Source: Campylobacter sp. RM12651
GTDB lineage: Bacteria > Campylobacterota > Campylobacteria > Campylobacterales > Campylobacteraceae
DNA length: 64,000 bases
Direction: 5' to 3'
NCBI RefSeq assembly: GCF_022369475.1
Contig: NZ_CP059600.1
Span: 682,001-746,000, forward strand
Shown: piece by piece, positions 45,045 to 54,016 of the stretch
How the letters are laid out: every line of letters begins with the position of its first letter
Position numbering within the stretch: position 1 is the first letter of the stretch
Program-made: the position numbers and the translations under genes
Notes under the pieces: generated by a model
What the model saw: only the letters and a program-made list of their open reading frames with translations
Databases searched by the model: none
Told to the model about the DNA's origin: nothing

Positions 45045-45881
45045 TTAACAACTCTTAGCTACTTCATAGCCACTTTTTAAGATGAGTTCTACATCTTTAT
45101 GTTTTTCTTCGCCTTTTGTAGTTAGATAATCTCCTAGCACGATAGCGTTTATCCCTGCTTCAAACATAGCTTTAAAATCATCTTTAAATGCAAATTCTCT
45201 ACCACCTGCAGCCATTAGTCTTGTATTTGGTAGTTTTTCTTTTGCAAGTTTTATTATATTAATAGCTTCTTCTTTGGTGATTTCTTTAGCCTTGATTTTT
45301 AAAGCTTCATTTTTTATATAAAAATTAATTGGACTTGTGTGCGGCTTTAAAGTCGCAAGAGCGTCAAGTAATTCAGCTCTTTGCTCATCGCTTTCGCCTA
45401 AGCCAAAAATCCCACCACAGCAAATGCCAAGCCCAGCATTTATAGCGTTTTGATTAGTTTCATATCTTTCTTCATAAGTATGAGTTGTGCAGATATTTTT
45501 AAAATTGCTTTTGGCGCTCTCTAGGTTGTGATTATAACTATCTATTCCATGCTCTTTTAAAAATACTAAATCCTTATAACTAGCTCTTCCATTGCAGCCA
45601 ATTAGGTGTAAATGCAAGCCACTTTCTTTAATAGCACTTGCTGCTCTTGCAATAAAATCTAGCTTTTTACTGTCAATTCCACGACCAGAAGTAACAAGGC
45701 AAAATCCTAAAGCACCAGCTTCACTAGCTATTTTTGCTTCGTTTAAAATAGTATTAATATCCTTATAATCATATACATTAATATTTGTATTATAATGCTT
45801 ACTTTGGGTGCAATACGCACAATCTTCGCTACAATTTCCACTTTTTACATTGCAAATTGAACATAAAAATATTTCTTTCAT
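45045..45881 (-). CDS. bioB: Biotin synthase
   Basis: A 278-residue radical-SAM enzyme that inserts sulfur into dethiobiotin. The cluster motif CxxxCxxC is in GNCSEDCAYCTQSKHYN near the N-terminus. Further conserved stretches are LHLIGCNGRASYKDLVFLKEHGIDSYNHNLESA, GICCGGIFGLGE and RLMAAGGREFAF (Arg and Cys ligands of the second cluster). It is short compared with E. coli BioB but complete. It is divergent from bioD (53 bp) and once converged on bioC; a degraded copy of its 3' end lies at 42764-42880. Confidence 0.95.
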   Translation of the reverse strand: MKEIFLCSICNVKSGNCSEDCAYCTQSKHYNTNINVYDYKDINTILNEAKIASEAGALGFCLVTSGRGIDSKKLDFIARAASAIKESGLHLHLIGCNGRASYKDLVFLKEHGIDSYNHNLESAKSNFKNICTTHTYEERYETNQNAINAGLGICCGGIFGLGESDEQRAELLDALATLKPHTSPINFYIKNEALKIKAKEITKEEAINIIKLAKEKLPNTRLMAAGGREFAFKDDFKAMFEAGINAIVLGDYLTTKGEEKHKDVELILKSGYEVAKSC

Positions 45882-45934
45882 TTTATATCCTTTACTTGTT
45901 AAAATACAATTTATTCTAACTAAAAAGGATAAAA

Positions 45935-46531
45935 ATGTATATATGTGGCATTCATACTGACGCTGGTAAAACTCATTTATGTGTTGCTTTGTGTAAAGCT
46001 TTTAATTATTCTTATTTTAAAATAGTTCAAGCAGGTTGTAATAAAGATAGCGATATTTTAAAGCGTTTTGTAAAGAATGTAAAAGTTCATAAAGAAGGGA
46101 TATTTTTAAATACTCCTGCATCACCACACATAGCAAAAAAGGTTGATAATATTGAATATTCTATAAATGATTTAATCTTGCCTGATGATGATAAAATGAT
46201 CATTGAATTAGCTGGGGGTCTTTTTTGTCCTATTGATGATAATTTAACTATGATTGATTTTATGAAAAAACATAAGCGTAAAGTGATTTTAGCTGCTAGG
46301 AATTATTTGGGTATGATAAATCATACGATTTTAAGTATAAAAGCATTGCAAGATAATGGTTTTGATATTGTTTGTGTCGTGATGATTGGCGAGATTGATA
46401 CTAGACTTGATGAGTTTATTTATAATTATACGGGCGTAAATATAGCTCATTTAGAGTATTTTGATGAGTTTAACATAGATGAAAAGATACAAGAATTTAA
46501 AAATGAAATTGAAAAATATTTAAGGAGTTAG
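45935..46531 (+). CDS. bioD: Dethiobiotin synthetase
   Basis: A 198-residue P-loop enzyme that closes the ureido ring of biotin from DAPA, CO2 and ATP. The N-terminal Walker A is GIHTDAGKTHLCVAL, followed by the catalytic-lysine region YFKIVQAGCNKDSDI, the second motif IIELAGGLFCPI and ARNYLGMINHTILSIKAL. It is divergent from bioB, with AAAGGAT as ribosome-binding site. The LemA gene follows 2 bp after it. Confidence 0.92.
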   Translation: MYICGIHTDAGKTHLCVALCKAFNYSYFKIVQAGCNKDSDILKRFVKNVKVHKEGIFLNTPASPHIAKKVDNIEYSINDLILPDDDKMIIELAGGLFCPIDDNLTMIDFMKKHKRKVILAARNYLGMINHTILSIKALQDNGFDIVCVVMIGEIDTRLDEFIYNYTGVNIAHLEYFDEFNIDEKIQEFKNEIEKYLRS

Positions 46532-46533
46532 TT

Positions 46534-47094
46534 TTGGAAATAATTTATGTGATTTTGGCTATTTTGTTTTTAGTAATTATTATGGTTATTTTTACTTATA
46601 ATTCTTTAATAGCAAGAAGAAATGATGTAAAAAATACTTATTCAAGTATTGATGTTGAGCTTCAGCAAAGATATGATTTAATACCTAATTTAATAGCTTC
46701 TATAAAAGCTTATTTTGAATACGAAAAAGATACTTTAGAAAATATTGTAAAACTTAGAGAAAATGCTATGTATTCAAATAATACTAAAGAAAAATTTGCT
46801 TTAAATAACGAACTAAGTAAAGCTTTAGGGAATTTAAATATCAAACTTGAAAATTACCCTGATTTAAAGGCAAACTCAAGTGTTAATAATCTTTTAAATG
46901 CTTTAAAAGATTGTGAAGAGCAAATTAGTGCTGCTAGAAGAGCTTATAATTCAGCAGTTACAAGTTATAACAATTATTGTGAGAGTTTTCCAAATAATTT
47001 AATAGCTAACGCTTTTAATTTTATAAAAGCTGATTTTTATGAAGTAAAAGATGAAATTAAAAGCAATCCTAATGTAAAAGATTTATTTAAATGA
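46534..47094 (+). CDS. LemA-family membrane protein
   Basis: A 186-residue LemA protein: one N-terminal membrane helix (residues ~2-22), then the family motif YNSLIARRNDVKNTYSSIDVELQQRYDLIPNLIASIKAY and coiled-coil helices, ending NAFNFIKADFYEV. LemA proteins are anchored with a long helical domain; their function is not settled. The start is TTG at 46534 with AAGGAG seven bases upstream, inside the bioD end. It leads a three-gene run with two related membrane proteins. Confidence 0.88.
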   Translation: MEIIYVILAILFLVIIMVIFTYNSLIARRNDVKNTYSSIDVELQQRYDLIPNLIASIKAYFEYEKDTLENIVKLRENAMYSNNTKEKFALNNELSKALGNLNIKLENYPDLKANSSVNNLLNALKDCEEQISAARRAYNSAVTSYNNYCESFPNNLIANAFNFIKADFYEVKDEIKSNPNVKDLFK

Positions 47095-47855
47095 TTAAAA
47101 CATTAAAACTTATTTTTATAGTTTTAGTTGTTTTTGCATTTTATAAATTATGTTTAGCAATAGATGATTATTATATTAGCAAGGATATGAATTTAACTCA
47201 TTTTAGTCATTTTTTATATTTAATGGTATCTTTAATATTACTTGCTTTATTAATTTATACTCTTAATCTTTTTTTATATGTATTGCCGTTTTTTTATAAA
47301 CATAATTTCGTTTTGATTGAAGATAAGGAAAAATATAAAGATACATTAATAGCTTCTGATAGGGCTTATATTTTTAATGCTTATAGAAAAAATGGTTTAG
47401 ATATTTTGTTTTGTTCTTTTTTAAAAGTTGATAGTATAGGTATGTTTGATGTTAAGATTAAGTATTTAAGCATTGATTTTTTTGGAACTTATATAAGGGT
47501 TAAGAAGAAAATTCATAATAATTTTGGTATTTTTGCTAATAGGAGATTGTTATTTTTGTATTTTAATAATGGAATTTTATTTAATCAAAAGATTAGTTAT
47601 TTGAGTGATAATGTAGAATTTAATAAAAAATTTATTTTATATCCTAGCGATATGGTTAAGGATTTTAAATTTTTAAATCCTAAAAAATTAAGAAATATCG
47701 TAACAGCTGCAAAATACATAAATCATAGATTTAGTGTGATTTATGGCGATGAATATTTAGAAATTTATATTCATAATTTTTTATTTTCTTCTAATATTGA
47801 GAATGAATTTAAAAGTGTTTTAAGAATTATAAAAGAATTTAATGAGGCAAAATGA
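47091..47855 (+). CDS. DUF3137-like membrane protein, partner of LemA
   Basis: A 254-residue protein with two N-terminal membrane helices (residues ~5-25 and ~42-66) and a large beta-rich domain, as in DUF3137 proteins that often follow lemA. It overlaps LemA by 4 bp. The C-terminal ~70 residues (FKFLNPKKLRNIVTAAKYINHRF...LEIYIHNFLFSSNIENEFKSVLRII) are clearly paralogous to those of the next gene. Function unknown; a membrane role together with LemA is implied by the gene pairing. Confidence 0.7.
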   Translation: MIKTLKLIFIVLVVFAFYKLCLAIDDYYISKDMNLTHFSHFLYLMVSLILLALLIYTLNLFLYVLPFFYKHNFVLIEDKEKYKDTLIASDRAYIFNAYRKNGLDILFCSFLKVDSIGMFDVKIKYLSIDFFGTYIRVKKKIHNNFGIFANRRLLFLYFNNGILFNQKISYLSDNVEFNKKFILYPSDMVKDFKFLNPKKLRNIVTAAKYINHRFSVIYGDEYLEIYIHNFLFSSNIENEFKSVLRIIKEFNEAK

Positions 47856-48556
47856 TAGAGTTTTTAAAAGTTTTTAGAATAATTTGTATTGTGTGTTTGG
47901 CAATATATTTAATTTGGGGTATTACTAGGCAATTTCAAAATATTTATATAATGTTTATTTTGATAGTATTTATTATAATTTCATCATTTTTTATTAGCTA
48001 TATTCAGTATAAAAATATAATCAAACCATTTTTTATTAGCAATAATTTTAATGAAATATCAAATATAAGCGATATTAAAAAAGGCATAATTAATAGTGAA
48101 AGTTTAAATATAGAATTTGCTTATAATAAAGATGATTTAGATATTTTAAAGGTTAATATTAAAAACACTTATTACACACAAAAAGATAAAAAAAGAGAAA
48201 AAGATATTTTTAAAGGAATTTATATTCGTAAAAAAAATATAAAAATGAAAGATTTTATAATAGTTAGTAATAGCGATATTAAGGATATTTTAGGAGTTAA
48301 AGAGCCTTTAATTTTACTTGATAATGTAGATTTTAATAAATATTTTAAATTGTATTCTAATAATAATTTAGAAGTTTTTAAATTCTTAAATCCTAAGAAA
48401 TTAGATATTATTAGTAATAATGCAAAACTTATTAATCACAAAATAAGTCTTTTTTATAAAGATAATTATTTGCATATTTATATTCATAATTTTTCTTTTA
48501 GTGAAAATATTGAAAAAGAATTTAAAAGCATAATAAATATTGTTAATGAGTTTTAA
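47852..48556 (+). CDS. Second DUF3137-like membrane protein (paralogue)
   Basis: A 234-residue paralogue of the preceding protein: two N-terminal membrane helices, then a soluble domain whose C-terminus (VFKFLNPKKLDIISNNAKLINHKISLFYKDNYLHIYIHNFSFSENIEKEFKSIINIV) aligns over ~70 residues with its neighbour. The middle part has diverged and contains a very lysine-rich stretch (YYTQKDKKREKD). It overlaps the previous gene by 4 bp. A tandem duplication after a LemA gene suggests two subunits of one assembly. Function unknown. Confidence 0.65.
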   Translation: MIEFLKVFRIICIVCLAIYLIWGITRQFQNIYIMFILIVFIIISSFFISYIQYKNIIKPFFISNNFNEISNISDIKKGIINSESLNIEFAYNKDDLDILKVNIKNTYYTQKDKKREKDIFKGIYIRKKNIKMKDFIIVSNSDIKDILGVKEPLILLDNVDFNKYFKLYSNNNLEVFKFLNPKKLDIISNNAKLINHKISLFYKDNYLHIYIHNFSFSENIEKEFKSIINIVNEF

Positions 48557-48670
48557 AAAATGTGAGAATTTGAAACACGAAATTAAAAGTATATGCTATT
48601 ATAAGTTATAATTTTATTTTTGTTATATTTATAACATTAAAATTGTCAGAATTTTATATCAGGAGAGAAA

Positions 48671-49120
48671 ATGAAAAGAGAAGAAATAAAAGAATTAATA
48701 GATATGTTTGCTCAAGCAAATATAGGCAAAATCAAAATCAAAGAAGGCGATTTTGAAATTAGCTTAGAAAAGCAAGGAACGGTTGTTGAATGCGCACCAA
48801 TTCCTGCAGTAATGCCACAAAGTGCTCCAGCACCAATTAATGTAAATGTAGTAAATGAAGCACAACCTGCTAAAAACACTCATCCAGCAATTACAAGCCC
48901 AATGGTAGGAACATTTTATCAAGCACCAAGTCCAGGTGCAGCTAGTTTCGTAAAAGTTGGTCAAACAGTGAGAAAAGGCGATACAATTTGCATTATTGAA
49001 GCTATGAAAATTATGAATGAAATTGAAGCTGAATTTGATTGCAAAATCGTAAGCGCTTTAGTAGAAGATGGACAACCTGTGGAGTATGGAACAGAATTAT
49101 TTGCAGTTGAAAAACTATAA
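48671..49120 (+). CDS. accB: Biotin carboxyl carrier protein of acetyl-CoA carboxylase
   Basis: A 149-residue BCCP that carries CO2 on biotin for malonyl-CoA synthesis. The Pro/Ala-rich linker (residues ~42-75) leads to a biotinyl domain with the modified Lys113 in IIEAMKIMNEIEAE and the thumb-like FYQAPSPGAASFVKVGQ. accC follows after 10 bp. The gene is preceded by AGGAGAG and a 115-bp AT-rich gap. Confidence 0.96.
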   Translation: MKREEIKELIDMFAQANIGKIKIKEGDFEISLEKQGTVVECAPIPAVMPQSAPAPINVNVVNEAQPAKNTHPAITSPMVGTFYQAPSPGAASFVKVGQTVRKGDTICIIEAMKIMNEIEAEFDCKIVSALVEDGQPVEYGTELFAVEKL

Positions 49121-49130
49121 GTAGGTTGCA

Positions 49131-50465
49131 ATGAGAGAGATTAAAAAGATTTTAATTGCTAATCGTGGAGAAATAGCTCTAAGAGCTATTAGAACGATTA
49201 AAGAAATGGGTAAAGAAGCTATTTGTATATATTCTAGTGCTGATAAAGACGCTTTATATTTAAAATATTGTGATGCTAGTATTTGCGTTGGTGGTCCAAA
49301 ATCAAGCGAGAGTTATTTAAATATCCCATCAATTATTAGTGCTGCTGAATTATGCGGTGCTGATGCGATTTTTCCTGGATATGGCTTTTTGAGTGAAAAT
49401 CAAAATTTCGTAGAAATTTGTGAGCGTCATAATATTAAATTCATAGGTCCTAGCGTAGAAGCTATGAATACTATGAGTGATAAAAGTAAAGCTAAACAAG
49501 TTATGAAAAGAGCAGGTGTTCCAGTAATCCCAGGTAGTGATGGGGCTATTAGTGGAGTAGAAGTTGCAAAAGAATTAGCTGAAGAAATGGGCTATCCTGT
49601 TATTTTAAAAGCTGCTGCAGGTGGTGGTGGTCGTGGTATGCGTGTGGTTGAAAAGGCTGCTGATTTAGAAAAAGCATATTGGTCTGCTGAAAGCGAAGCT
49701 ACAAGTGCATTTGGTGATGGTAGAATGTATATTGAAAAATACATTAAAAATCCACGCCATATTGAAGTGCAAATCATAGGAGATAGTTTTGGAAATGTTA
49801 TTCATATAGGTGAGCGTGATTGTTCTATGCAAAGAAGACATCAAAAGCTAATAGAAGAAAGTCCAGCTAGAATTTTAGAGCCAGCTACTAGAGAAAAATT
49901 ATTAGAAACTGCTATAAGAGCAGCTAAAGCTATTGGATATGAAGGTGCAGGGACATTTGAGTTTTTATTAGATGATTATCAAAATTTTTATTTTATTGAA
50001 ATGAATACAAGGTTACAGGTTGAGCATTGCGTAAGTGAAATGTGTAGTGGAGAAGACATTATTCGTCATATGATAAATGTAGCTGAAGGAAAAGCTCTAC
50101 CTAAACAAGAAGAGATAAATTTCAAAGGTCATTCAATTGAGTGCAGAATTACTGCAGAAGACCCTAAAACATTTACACCTTGTCCTGGGACAATTAGTAG
50201 ATATACAGCTCCTGCAGGTGCAAATGTGAGAATGGAAAGCCATGTTTATCAAGGATACAGCGTTCCTCCATTTTATGATAGTATGATAGGTAAGCTTGTT
50301 GTTTGGGCTCCTACAAGAGAGATGGCAATTCATAAGATGAAATGTGCTTTACAAGAATTAATAGTAAGTGGTATTAAAACTACAAAAGATTTTCATATTT
50401 CTATGATGGAAAATCCTGATTTTATAAACAATAAATTTGATACAAACTATTTATCAAGAAGATAA
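49131..50465 (+). CDS. accC: Biotin carboxylase subunit of acetyl-CoA carboxylase
   Basis: A 444-residue ATP-grasp enzyme that carboxylates the biotin of AccB. N-terminal KILIANRGEIALRAIRTIKEMG, ATP loop AAAGGGGRGMRVV, catalytic HIEVQIIGDSFGNVIHIGERDCSMQRRHQKLIEESP and FEFLLDDYQNFYFIEMNTRLQVEHCVSE are all intact. It is the second gene of accBC, with an inverted repeat directly after it. Confidence 0.96.
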   Translation: MREIKKILIANRGEIALRAIRTIKEMGKEAICIYSSADKDALYLKYCDASICVGGPKSSESYLNIPSIISAAELCGADAIFPGYGFLSENQNFVEICERHNIKFIGPSVEAMNTMSDKSKAKQVMKRAGVPVIPGSDGAISGVEVAKELAEEMGYPVILKAAAGGGGRGMRVVEKAADLEKAYWSAESEATSAFGDGRMYIEKYIKNPRHIEVQIIGDSFGNVIHIGERDCSMQRRHQKLIEESPARILEPATREKLLETAIRAAKAIGYEGAGTFEFLLDDYQNFYFIEMNTRLQVEHCVSEMCSGEDIIRHMINVAEGKALPKQEEINFKGHSIECRITAEDPKTFTPCPGTISRYTAPAGANVRMESHVYQGYSVPPFYDSMIGKLVVWAPTREMAIHKMKCALQELIVSGIKTTKDFHISMMENPDFINNKFDTNYLSRR

Positions 50466-50470
50466 TTCCT

Positions 50471-50497
50471 AAATGAAATTCTTTAAGAATTTCATTT
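50471..50497 (+). terminator. Inverted repeat after accC
   Basis: AAATGAAATTCTT and its complement are separated by a single base, starting 6 bp after the accC stop. It is a probable terminator, although only weak T-runs follow. Confidence 0.5.
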
Positions 50498-50513
50498 AGT
50501 CCTAAGTAATGCT

Positions 50514-51824
50514 ATGAAAGAAATTAATTTTTATAAATTATCTTTAAATATTTATTTAGAAATGCTACTTCGTTTTAGCTCTATTGTCATAAATACTATT
50601 ATGATTAGTAGATACAATGTGTTTTTAATCGGAGCTATGAGTAGTGCAAATCAGATTTTTATAATAGCTACAACTATATTTTCATTCCTTTCAATTGGCT
50701 CAAGTGTATTAATATCTCAAGCTTTAGGTGCTAATAACAAAAACTTAGCAATAAGGTCAGCTCATATTAGTATATCTTTTAATATGGTTTTAGGTATTTT
50801 GATATTTTTTATAATTAATTTTTTTGATGGCAATATGCTTAAGTTGTTAAATGTTCCTAATGATATATTTGATTATTCATTAATATATTTACAAACTATA
50901 GCTTATGTAATATTGTTAGATTGCTTAAATATAGCTTTATCATCTGTAATTAGAACTTATGCTAAGGCTAAGGAATTAATGATTGTATCGCTTATTATGA
51001 ATGCAGTTAATATCGTTTTTAATGCTATATTTTTGTATAAATATGATTTAGGCTTATTTGGAGTGGGAATTTCAAGTGTAATTTCTAGGATAGTAAGCCT
51101 TGCAATGTTAGTTTATATATATTTTAAGATTGCAAAACTTAAGATTTATTTTGAGCTATTTTTTAAAATTAATAAAAAAATATTAAAAAATATTTTGACA
51201 ATAGGTGGCTTTAGTGCAGGAGAAAATCTACTATGGTCAGCACAATATATGGTTATTTTTGCTTTTGTTGGATTATTAGGAAAAGATGCTTTAAGTATTC
51301 AAAGTATATTTTTTCAAATTTCAATGTTTATATTTACTACTAGCTCTGCTTTAAGTGTGGCTAATGAGATAATCATCGGTAGGCTAGTTGGTGCAAAAGA
51401 ATTTGAAAAAGCGTATAAACAAAGTTTTAAAGTATTAAAAATTGCAATAATTTGTAGTTTAGTATATGCTAGTTTTGTTTTTTTAATTCAAGATTATATA
51501 TTTCAAGCACTTAGTTTAAGCAATGAATTAATAAATATTATAAAACCGCTTTTTATAATAAGTTTTTTCTTAGAAAGCTCAAGAGCTTTAAATATAGTAA
51601 TGGTTAATTCTTTAAGGGCTAGTGGGGATGCTGCTTTTCCTTTTTATGCTGGAATTGTTTTTATGTGGGGAGTTAGTGTTCCTTTAGCTTATATTTTAGG
51701 GATACATTTACATTTTGCTATGGTTGGAATATGGAGTGCTTTTGTAGTTGATGAACTTTTAAGAGGACTTGCTAATACATATCGTTGGAAAAGTAAAAAA
51801 TGGCAAAGCAAATCAGCTGTATAA
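50514..51824 (+). CDS. MATE-family efflux transporter
   Basis: A 436-residue protein with 12 predicted membrane helices in two similar halves, typical of the MATE (NorM/DinF) fold: GSSVLISQALGANNKNLAIRSAHIS in the first half and VANEIIIGRLVGAKEFEKAYKQSFKVLK in the second. It should export cationic drugs or metabolites in exchange for Na+ or H+. It converges on the flagellar genes and occupies the place where flgK follows flgN in C. jejuni. Confidence 0.88.
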   Translation: MKEINFYKLSLNIYLEMLLRFSSIVINTIMISRYNVFLIGAMSSANQIFIIATTIFSFLSIGSSVLISQALGANNKNLAIRSAHISISFNMVLGILIFFIINFFDGNMLKLLNVPNDIFDYSLIYLQTIAYVILLDCLNIALSSVIRTYAKAKELMIVSLIMNAVNIVFNAIFLYKYDLGLFGVGISSVISRIVSLAMLVYIYFKIAKLKIYFELFFKINKKILKNILTIGGFSAGENLLWSAQYMVIFAFVGLLGKDALSIQSIFFQISMFIFTTSSALSVANEIIIGRLVGAKEFEKAYKQSFKVLKIAIICSLVYASFVFLIQDYIFQALSLSNELINIIKPLFIISFFLESSRALNIVMVNSLRASGDAAFPFYAGIVFMWGVSVPLAYILGIHLHFAMVGIWSAFVVDELLRGLANTYRWKSKKWQSKSAV

Positions 51825-51846
51825 ATATCTTTTAAAAGATATTTAT
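51821..51846. terminator. Bidirectional terminator between the MATE and flgN genes
   Basis: A 26-nt perfect palindrome (half-site ATAAATATCTTTT) contains the stop codons of both convergent genes. Confidence 0.6.
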
Positions 51847-52277
51847 ATTTTATGATTTAGTGTTGTTGTACTTTTAAATTCTTGTTTGTATCCGTTAGTT
51901 TCTATGCTATCTTTTAACATTTCTTCAAGTAAAGAATCATAAAATTCTTTAACACTTAGCACATATTTTGCATATTCTTTGTTTTTTGCTAATAAGTAAT
52001 TTAAATTAAATTTTAATTGTTGTAATAAATCGCTTGATTTTTCACTTAATAAATCTGATAAATTACCATTATTTTTAGTAGCTAATTCAAGTAAGGCATT
52101 ATCTAAAGCTTGCTTTTCTTTTAAAAAAGCATTAAGTGCTTCTACTTTTTCCTTATTTTGAGTATCAAGTCTGTCCTTTCTAGCTTCTTTGATATCACTT
52201 ATTCCTTGTTCTGTTATGCTAATAATTTTTAATAAAAGATTATTAGCAGTAGCTAGTCTTTTTTCTATCATTAGCAT
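51843..52277 (-). CDS. flgN: FlgN-like flagellar export chaperone
   Basis: A 144-residue, all-helical, Lys/Leu-rich protein with long coiled-coil stretches (KEARKDRLDTQNKEKVEALNAFLKEKQALDNALLEL), consistent with FlgN, the cytoplasmic chaperone of hook-junction proteins FlgK and FlgL. Direct motif evidence is weak. The call rests on size, helicity and the order flgI-flgJ-flgM-this gene, which matches C. jejuni. It overlaps flgM by 7 bp. Unlike C. jejuni, no flgK follows. Confidence 0.65.
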   Translation of the reverse strand: MLMIEKRLATANNLLLKIISITEQGISDIKEARKDRLDTQNKEKVEALNAFLKEKQALDNALLELATKNNGNLSDLLSEKSSDLLQQLKFNLNYLLAKNKEYAKYVLSVKEFYDSLLEEMLKDSIETNGYKQEFKSTTTLNHKI

Positions 52278-52486
52278 AACTCATTTGCAATTGCATTTGC
52301 GGTAGATTTTAAATCAATTTTATAAGTTCCATTTGCAATTTGCTCAGCTATAGCAGCTGCTTTTGGGCTTAAAGAACTTTTGGTTTCTTTAACTTCAGTT
52401 TTATCAACATTTTCACTTTTTGTAGCTTTTGGCTTCATAATATCTTGGCTTGAATATACCATAGATGAACTAAGTGAGTTTAACAT
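52271..52486 (-). CDS. flgM: Anti-sigma-28 factor
   Basis: A 71-residue protein. The C-terminal region SSLSPKAAAIAEQIANGTYKIDLKSTANAIANELC has the FlgM signature (a helix followed by NGTYKID and a second helix) that binds sigma-28/FliA; the N-terminal half is disordered. FlgM is exported through the hook to release FliA. A clear sigma-28 promoter (52517-52543) lies upstream, giving the usual autoregulatory loop. It overlaps flgN by 7 bp. Confidence 0.88.
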   Translation of the reverse strand: MLNSLSSSMVYSSQDIMKPKATKSENVDKTEVKETKSSLSPKAAAIAEQIANGTYKIDLKSTANAIANELC

Positions 52487-52516
52487 TTTTCAACCTTTTT
52501 ATAATATTTGCATACT

Positions 52517-52543
52517 ATATCGGAATTAGTTTAAAAAACTTTA
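52517..52543 (-). promoter_or_regulatory. Sigma-28 promoter of flgM
   Basis: On the minus strand TAAAGTTT (52536-52543), 11 bp, then TCCGATAT (52517-52524) matches the sigma-28 consensus TAAAGTTT-N11-GCCGATAA. The -35 element overlaps the last codons of flgJ. Confidence 0.88.
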
Positions 52544-52951
52544 TAGCCTTTCTTTTAAAAAATTAAATAGCATTTCAGAAAATCCAAGCCCACCACTTAA
52601 AGCCTTACTCATAGCATCATTATACATTGAGCCATAAATATCATCTCCAGCATCTTTTCCAAATAGTGGATTTTCTAATTTAAGACTAATATCAAGGACA
52701 CTTTTTATCATAAATGCTTCAAAAGCATCTGTTTGTTCTTTTAACAATTTTTCATCTACTTTTGCAGTATTTGGCTGGTTTATTAAATTAGAATTTAAAA
52801 TTTCATGAGATTTTTTATTTTCTATTTTATTAATTTCTTTTTCTAATAAATTAGAAAAATTATTTTTACTATCTTCGCTTAATTTTATTAAGGTATTTGT
52901 ATTTGGTAGAGTATTTTTATATGTATTTTCATAAATTTTTGATATATCCAT
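52541..52951 (-). CDS. flgJ: Flagellar rod-binding protein, FlgJ N-terminal type
   Basis: A 136-residue protein equal to the rod-binding domain of Flg[66 protein letters not shown]. The C-terminal muramidase domain of enteric FlgJ is absent, as in other Campylobacterota. It acts as the rod cap during assembly. It shares one base with flgI, and its 3' end carries the -35 box of the flgM promoter. Confidence 0.88.
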   Translation of the reverse strand: MDISKIYENTYKNTLPNTNTLIKLSEDSKNNFSNLLEKEINKIENKKSHEILNSNLINQPNTAKVDEKLLKEQTDAFEAFMIKSVLDISLKLENPLFGKDAGDDIYGSMYNDAMSKALSGGLGFSEMLFNFLKERL

Positions 52952-53985
52952 TATAAAATCTCCAATTCAGCATTAATTGCCCCAGCTTGTTTTAAATTTT
53001 TAATAATCGTTATTACATCAGCAGGGCTTGCACCTAGTTTATTTAAGGCTCTAGTGATATTTGCTAAAGTTATTTTATCGTTAGTAATTCTTAAAATATT
53101 TGAGCTAGTATCAATTACACTACCATCTTTTAAATCAACTTCATTGTCTTTTAGTTCATAAGGTCTTTTAGGTTCAATTTTAATTGTTATATTTCCATGA
53201 GATATTAAAACAGGACTAACTTCTACATCAATTCCACTTATTATCGTTCCTGTTTTTTCATTTATTATGATTTTACTATTTGCGTTTATTTCTCCAGCAT
53301 CTAGCGATAATACTTTTGCTATAAAATCAACTGCACTTTCTTCTTCTGGTCTTTCTATTATTATTGTTTTACCATCTGTAGCTTTTGCTATATCTAAATC
53401 ATAAGCTTTATTTATTGCGTTTTTTATTTTACTCGCTAGTGCAAAATCATTTTGCTTTAGACTTAGAGTAATTCTTTCTTGATTGTTAAAATCAAAATTA
53501 ACTTCTCTTTCTATACTAGCTCCATTTGTTATTTTTGCATTTGTCATACTAGCACCTTTGCCACTACTATCTATACTAAGCGCTCCTTGAGCTAATGCGT
53601 AAATATTCCCATCAACACCTTTTAAAGCACTTAATAAAAGTGTTCCACCTTTTAAACTTTTAGCATCACCTAATGAAGCTACATTTACATCAATTTTATC
53701 CCCACTTTTTGCAAAGGCAGGTAATTTTGCACTAATCATAACTGCTGCGGTATTTTTACTTTTAATATCATCAGGGCTTATTTTGATATTCATAGAGCCT
53801 AGCATATTTGCAATTGATTGAATAGTAAATTCGCTACTAGAACCATCTCCACTACCATTTAGACCAACAACTAAACCATATCCGATTAATTCATTATCCC
53901 TAACTCCAACAATATTTGCAATATCTTTTATTTGTGAAGCCATTAAGGAATTTAATATAAATATCAAAAATATCATAAATCTCAT
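52951..53985 (-). CDS. flgI: Flagellar P-ring protein
   Basis: A 344-residue periplasmic protein that forms the P-ring around the rod. A short signal peptide ([17 protein letters not shown]) precedes the characteristic [50 protein letters not shown]. The C-terminus [27 protein letters not shown] is also typical. It is the first gene of flgI-flgJ-flgM-flgN and is driven by a sigma-54 promoter about 32 bp upstream. Confidence 0.95.
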   Translation of the reverse strand: MRFMIFLIFILNSLMASQIKDIANIVGVRDNELIGYGLVVGLNGSGDGSSSEFTIQSIANMLGSMNIKISPDDIKSKNTAAVMISAKLPAFAKSGDKIDVNVASLGDAKSLKGGTLLLSALKGVDGNIYALAQGALSIDSSGKGASMTNAKITNGASIEREVNFDFNNQERITLSLKQNDFALASKIKNAINKAYDLDIAKATDGKTIIIERPEEESAVDFIAKVLSLDAGEINANSKIIINEKTGTIISGIDVEVSPVLISHGNITIKIEPKRPYELKDNEVDLKDGSVIDTSSNILRITNDKITLANITRALNKLGASPADVITIIKNLKQAGAINAELEIL

Positions 53986-54016
53986 TATTTTTCCTTATTT
54001 TAAATATGTTTAAATT

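Noticed and set aside
43101-45047. The chemoreceptor as part of a defence system with the R-M genes
   Set aside because: The two cargos have opposite orientation, separate terminators and promoters, and are divided by bioB and bioC fragments. They look like independent insertions brought together.
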